From: Chelonoidis abingdonii
Taxonomy: Eukaryota > Chordata > Testudines > Testudinidae
Assembly (NCBI RefSeq): GCF_003597395.2
Contig: NC_133777.1
Coordinates: 11,276,214 to 11,340,213, forward strand
Direction: 5' to 3'
Length of the DNA stretch: 64,000 nucleotides
Positions 59,815-64,000 of the stretch are shown here, in pieces. The notes beneath the pieces were generated by a model, which saw only the letters and a program-made list of their open reading frames with translations, did no database searches and was not told where the DNA came from. Within the stretch, counting starts at the first letter, position 1, and each line of letters starts with the position of its first letter. Both the position numbers and the translations under genes were made by a program.

Positions 59815-59972
59815 CAGTGGTTATCAACCTATTTACCTTTGTGGGCCTCACATGCAACTTTCTATGTGTTATGTGGGCCCATCCACACAATATATATACC
59901 ACCTGTATGGCCTTGGGGATGTCACATGGGCTGCAGCTGTGTGCTAACTGGGCCATGGGTCGAGAACCACTG
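59815..59972. mobile_element. hAT-type element with perfect 8-bp duplication
   Basis: Target duplication GGTGTAAC is identical on both sides (59807-59814 and 59973-59980). Ends: CAGTGGTTATCAACC and, as the right-end complement, CAGTGGTTCTCGACCC, the hAT-type 'cagtggttctcaacc' terminus. At 158 bp it is a minimal deletion derivative with no coding. Confidence 0.93.
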
Positions 59973-61385
59973 GGTGTAACTGTAGAGTAGAGTGTAACCC
60001 TTAATCATTTTTCAGTTTCTAACTTAGGATGGTGAAATAGTCCTTGTCTGATGGTTAAAACCCTCTTTATGTAGACCTGAGTCCATTAGAGATGTTGGAA
60101 AGTTTATTTACTGCCTATCCACTGTGTTCATTCCATCCGTGTGTGTGTGTTGCAAAGACTATTCCAGCATATGAAGAATGTCTTTGCAAATGCAATATGT
60201 GGCTCTTTTCTGACTTTAACCTGGTGATAGATTTCTACCCGATTAAATATTTGTGGGGAGAAATCACTCCCAGGTGTCGGTGAATTTACAAACGGTCTCC
60301 TGACATTTCAGCATTCTTGTGGTAATTTCAATTTTGCTTCTCTCTTGTTTGTGCTTGCTCTTTATGTCTGCACAGGGCTGGCATCTCCTATAGTGTTTAA
60401 TGAGTGTGTTTCATTTCCCTACACCAGAACCCAGGATTATGTTAAAACCATGTTCATCTTGTATGAGTGCCTGTTCCTTTAATAACATGACATCCTTATA
60501 GGGTCTGCACAGCTAGAACCTGTAACTTTCTTGGCGCTTCCACTGAGTTGAGGGCTGAGGCAGACTTGGGCTCTGCCTAATTGCAATGTTTGTTTCTTTG
60601 TTTGGGGAATTCACTTAAGCGTTCTATGCTGAACTCTGAGACTGTAATTTTTTGTTTGCTTGTATTTCAGTGCAATTAGCTTCTGTAGCTTAATGTTTTT
60701 CATTTCATTGTCATGAACTGCTTGTCGTTCACCTCTTTTGGATACGGTGCTCGTAAAGCTCATATCATGTGGTATAGAGATGTCATTAGAGAGATTCTGG
60801 AGGGTTTAATGAATATCTGCCAGAATTAGTTTGTATGAAAAATTTTAGTTCGTATTGGGTTGTTTAGACTGTTTAAATGTGTTTTGCTTTCCTCCTTTGA
60901 GACTATCCTTCAAGCTCTGTGCTAGTCACGGGGAGGCTGATCGGAGCCTAGCATGGTGTCATGGAACAGAAGAGGCGGAAAGAAGTGACAAAAAGTATTG
61001 TATGTGATTTCTCTGAACTAATTCTACAATACCAGTTTTCTCTAGCGTTTTCTCTCATAAAGGCCCATCATCACTGAAGAATCATAGGAGTATCTTTAAC
61101 TCAGAAGAGATGCCAACTCTGAACCAAGATTGCCTTACTGCTTTCTCCTAGGAGAACCCAGTTCCTCTATCACTGCCCCACCTTGGGGGTTTCTTTGAGA
61201 GAGCCTCTGCCAGGAAAACTCTGTAAGCCTGCTTTGCAACAAGAGTTCATCAGCCCCAAAATATTCACCATGCTTTTGTCTCCTTGAGAGAACCCAAACC
61301 ACCTTCACTTCCCAGGACTCTACCACAGCATCTTCCCATCAGGGTTTCTCTACAGGAGTTCTTGAACATACCTGTTTAGTCTCCA
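59973..61385. other. Unclassified intron
   Basis: No repeat recognised. A 63-codon minus frame at 61135-61326 has no motif. Confidence 0.4.
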
Positions 61386-61860
61386 TGTGACGTACCCCAT
61401 AATGCTTTATAGAAATATGCTGATGAGTGTAAATATGACACAACAGGAATGTTTTATGCTAGATATGCCATGTAACATATCTTTGCAAAGGTTATGTTCT
61501 ACTGAATGTATTCATCCTATTCATATGCATGTATCATTTTTATATCTGAAGTTATGAGCATTGGCTTTATGCTTGTATTTAAAGTGTTTGCTGTAGGAAG
61601 CACATAAGGCAGTTTTGGTCAACATAGTGTGAAGGGGTTATTCAAGTAATTGGGAGCACTTAGCTAACAATGGACCTTGGGAGTCACCAATCCACATCAA
61701 AGCTTTCCTGGGAACATTCTAACTAACGTAAACAATGGTGTCGGCCTGCAAAAAGCTGAATCATTCATAGACATGTGACTTGCCCAGGTGACTGCAAAAC
61801 TCCATCTTGTTGAGGGGATTTTACACAGGAGAAGAGAGGGGTTTCCACCCACAAGAGAGT

Positions 61861-61875
61861 GACTATATAAGCCCC
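61861..61875 (+). promoter_or_regulatory. TATA box of the plus-strand LTR
   Basis: GACTATATAAGCCCC, about 475 bp into the LTR and 310 bp before its AATAAA signal. This is the expected position for a core promoter at the U3/R border. Confidence 0.7.
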
Positions 61876-62173
61876 TGGAAACCTCTCCATTTTGTCTTCA
61901 GCTGGCTCAAGGGATAGCCTCTCCGCCCCAAAGAGGTGCCTGAAAGAAACTGGAACAAAGGACAGTAACTACAGGGGTGTGAGTGATTGCAGTACCCAGA
62001 CTAGGAGGAAGTCTAATCTGTAAAAGAAGCTTAGTGGAACATCTCTGAGGGTAAGGTTTACCTGTATTTAGTTTCTTACTGTATTAGGCTTAGACTTGCG
62101 TGTTTTTGTTTCATTTTGCTTGGTAATTTACTTTGTTCTGTCTGTTATTACTTGGAACCAACTTTTTGTATTT

Positions 62174-62179
62174 AATAAA
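62174..62179 (+). terminator. Polyadenylation signal of the plus-strand LTR
   Basis: AATAAA within TTTAATAAAATCAC, followed by a T-rich stretch. The related minus-strand LTR fragment keeps the same signal at 36832-36837. Confidence 0.7.
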
Positions 62180-62664
62180 ATCACTTTTTACTTACTAATT
62201 AACCCAGAGCAAGAATTAATACCTGGGGGAGCAAACAGCTGTGTATATCTCTCTATCAGTGTTATAGAGGGTAAACAATTTATGAGTTTACCCGGTATAA
62301 GATTTATACAGAGTAAAATGGATTTATTTTGGGTTTGGATCCCATTGGGAACTGGGTATCTGGGTGTTGGAGACAGGAGCACTTCTTAAGGCATTTTCAG
62401 TTAAGCCGGCAGCTTTTGGGGGACATATTTCAGACCTGGGTCTGTATTTGTAGCAGGCTAGTATGTCTGGTACAACCAGGCAAGGTACTGAAGTCCCAAG
62501 ATACCAGGGAAAACGGGTTTAGAGGTAGTCTCAGCACATCAGGTGGCAGTCCCAATGAGATTTCTGTGACACAACCCATCACACTCATGTTCTGCTTCAC
62601 AAAGGCAGGAGCTTTTGAACTGCTCTGACTGAAGGCTGCAAAAATATCTGTGAATAGTCTTCAG

Positions 62665-62937
62665 TACATGCATTTCTATGAAAGGCAATATGGTCCATTG
62701 CATAGAAAACTGGATTAGGGTTTAGGACAGCTCAGTCTGTTCCCAGCTTTGCCAGTGACCTGCTGTGTGACTAAGGGCAAGTCACTTCCTTTCTTTGTGC
62801 CTCTGTTTCTGCACCTACCCTTGTATTTCATGTGTCTGTAGATTGCAAGGTCTTTGGGGCAAGGACTTTTTCTTGTAAAGAGGCACTGATTTTGCTTGTA
62901 GTCTCTATTCACCACATTAATACAAATAAATAATAGT
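62665..62937 (+). mobile_element. MIR-like SINE with the 'gcaaggtctttggggcaagga' tail
   Basis: Order: ATATGGTCCATTGCATAGAA, TTCCCAGCTTTGCCAGTGAC, CTGCTGTGTGACTAAGGGCA, CAAGTCACTTCCTTTCTTTG, then AGATTGCAAGGTCTTTGGGG and a final TTAATACAAATAAATAATAG. MIR core and turtle-type tail are both present, so this is the most complete SINE of this family here. Confidence 0.82.
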
Positions 62938-63328
62938 AACGGTCCAGTATGTCACAGTAGATCCTGTGTGTGAGTTATTGGGGGCTCTCTACAGTATAAC
63001 GTGATTAGATATGTTCATGCTGTATTTCATGCAATTGTAATTTTTTTCTTATGGGGAGTTTCATTCATTACAGGATAATGAATGATTACCTCTGCTCCTT
63101 GTCTGGCTACTTTCATGGTGTTTGAACTACAATTAGTATCCTATTTGGCAGGCTTGTTAAAGAGGTCAAAAGACAGAATAGGTCCGGAGATTGTCGAGCT
63201 GCACATCTCTAGAAGTAGATCCTTTTGGATTAGAGACACGTTATCAAGGTGGTAGAGGGAAATAGCTCAGCTGCAGTCAGTTTTGTATTTGTTTTACATG
63301 TAGCTAAAGACGTTTCATCTTGAAGGCT
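62938..63328. other. Unclassified intron
   Basis: Nothing recognised between the SINE and the terminal LTR. Confidence 0.4.
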
Positions 63329-63981
63329 TGTAGCAGATCGCCGACTCACCGGCGCGGCGGCTCCTGCTGATCATCCAGGAATTAGCTCTCTCAGCTCTGG
63401 AGCACCCTCTATGGCTGATGTCTCACCCTCTGTTACCTACTCCTTTGCAGTTCCTTTATCTCCACCACGTATAGGCCCCACGTCCCTCCCGGACTACAGT
63501 ACCCCTTACCTTGGGGTGCTGCCCCTCACCCAGGGAGCCCCACTCCTCTGAACCCACCTTGCTTCAGTGACCCACTGCCAGTCTTCATCTAGCCCTTTTA
63601 CTCAGGGGCAAACTGCAGACTGGAATGGCCACTCATCATTGGCTAGGGTGTTGGACCTGCTGCCTTTCCCTGCAGCCCCAGTACCTCCTTAGGCCTTCCT
63701 GTCAGGCCTCAGCCTGGGAGGTTGCCAGGCCTGAACTCCTCAGCTCAGCATGCCCCTTCCCCAGCACTGCTCTGTTGAAGGTACCCTGTGCTCCCAGGCA
63801 GCCTGGTCCTTCCCACCCCAAGGCAGGAGTGAGACTGCCTGCTTCCTAGTTCACAGCCCTCTTTATACCAGCCCTGGATTGGCGGCTACCTGCCTTCCCC
63901 TTATTGGCTCCTTGGGGCAGCCCTTTTCCAGAGTTGGTTTTAACCCCTTTCTCTCTGGAGCGGGGTGCTTGCCCCACTACA
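63329..63981 (-). mobile_element. Solo LTR, GC-rich, minus orientation
   Basis: The 653 bp run from TGTAGCAGATCGCC to GCCCCACTACA, with TG/CA ends and TGTAG/CTACA inverted termini. They are flanked by GGCT on both sides (63325-63328 and 63982-63985), a 4-bp duplication. On the minus strand GGTATAAAG (63861-63869 region) is preceded by two CCAAT boxes (63878-63882 and 63903-63907), giving the orientation. Open frames at 63625-63989 are not genes. The family looks like one repeated in turtles. Gypsy or retroviral origin is undecided. Confidence 0.85.
63861..63907 (-). promoter_or_regulatory. CCAAT/TATA promoter cluster of the minus-strand LTR
   Basis: On the minus strand: CCAAT, CCAAT and then GGTATAAAGAGGG within 47 bp, the usual order and spacing of a polymerase II core promoter in an LTR. 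Confidence 0.65.
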
Positions 63982-64000
63982 GGCTATAAATGTAACATCT

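Larger units (their letters stand above)
61386..62583 (+). mobile_element. Solo LTR (endogenous retrovirus-like), about 1.2 kb, plus orientation
   Basis: Begins TGTGACGTACCCCATAATGC and ends ACACAACCCATCACA, so it has TG/CA ends and short inverted termini. A TATA box lies in GACTATATAAGCCCC (61861-61875). A polyadenylation signal AATAAA (62174-62179) sits in TTTGTATTTAATAAAATCAC, giving a clear U3-R-U5 layout. Flanks CTCCA and CTCAT match only weakly. No gag, pol or env sequence adjoins it. The family recurs, truncated and inverted, at 36428-37082. Confidence 0.85.
29005..64000 (+). other. MAD1L1: MAD1L1 intron downstream of the exon (3' part outside the window)
   Basis: The next MAD1 coding segment (towards the MAD2-interaction motif) was looked for in the + strand frames and not found, so this intron is at least 35 kb. 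It holds CR1, L2-like, hAT, MITE and minisatellite elements and four LTR pieces or LTRs. Retroelements lie in both orientations, with no other gene recognised on either strand. Confidence 0.8.

Noticed and set aside
1..64000. CRISPR arrays, phage or bacterial systems
   Set aside because: No evenly spaced direct repeats with unique spacers and no prokaryotic genes; splice signals and LINE, SINE and LTR content show vertebrate nuclear DNA.

Overview
This window is a stretch of vertebrate nuclear DNA, most probably from a turtle or tortoise. It is intronic almost throughout. The one coding segment I can support is a 141-bp internal exon of MAD1L1 (the spindle-assembly-checkpoint protein MAD1) at 28864-29004 on the + strand. 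It is bounded by a polypyrimidine-AG acceptor and a GT donor. The roughly 28.9 kb before it and 35.0 kb after it are therefore read as MAD1L1 introns, which are very long in other vertebrates too. No operon, phage, CRISPR array or bacterial-type gene is present. Nearly all the small open frames are chance frames or pieces of transposons.

The organism call rests on the repeats. CR1 LINEs dominate in both orientations. One CR1 carries a nested tRNA-headed SINE of the tortoise type. There are also RTE-type LINE remnants, MIR-like SINEs, hAT-type short elements with 8-bp duplications, several palindromic MITEs with GTCTACACT-like or GTGTAGAC-like ends, and LTRs of families I associate with turtle genomes. 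Family names come from recalled consensus patterns; no database search was possible.

Layout. 1-10.7 kb: mostly unclassified sequence with a MIR, a short palindrome, a MITE, an old CR1 3' end and a SINE tail. 10.7-14.3 kb: a long, decayed, minus-strand CR1 with endonuclease and reverse-transcriptase remnants, interrupted by a SINE. 15.5-18.3 kb: an unclassified repeat and a DNA element full of CAGCGCTG palindromes. 20.2-21.4 kb: an RTE-type reverse transcriptase remnant with an internal tandem duplication. 23.0-24.7 kb: a hAT element and a minus-strand solo LTR. 26.1-28.0 kb: a hairpin MITE, an RTE fragment and a tRNA-like SINE. 28.9 kb: the MAD1L1 exon. 29.4-33.8 kb: CR1, DIRS-like, hAT, minisatellite, MITE and L2-like pieces. 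34.4-34.8 kb: a unique AT-rich block that could be a conserved noncoding element. 35.8-37.7 kb: a cluster of opposed CR1s around an LTR fragment. 38.9-48.9 kb: hAT elements, a second minisatellite-bearing element, CR1s and a hairpin MITE. 48.9-59.8 kb: mostly unclassified intron. 59.8-64 kb: a hAT element with a perfect target-site duplication, a 1.2-kb solo LTR, a MIR-like SINE and a 0.65-kb minus-strand solo LTR.

The only cellular function visible is that of MAD1L1. Everything else is transposon accumulation inside its introns, plus a few unique blocks that could hold regulatory DNA. I found no undescribed biological system. The most useful leads are the related minisatellite-bearing elements, the solo-LTR pair in opposite orientations, the candidate conserved block and a possible cryptic exon near 49.2 kb.
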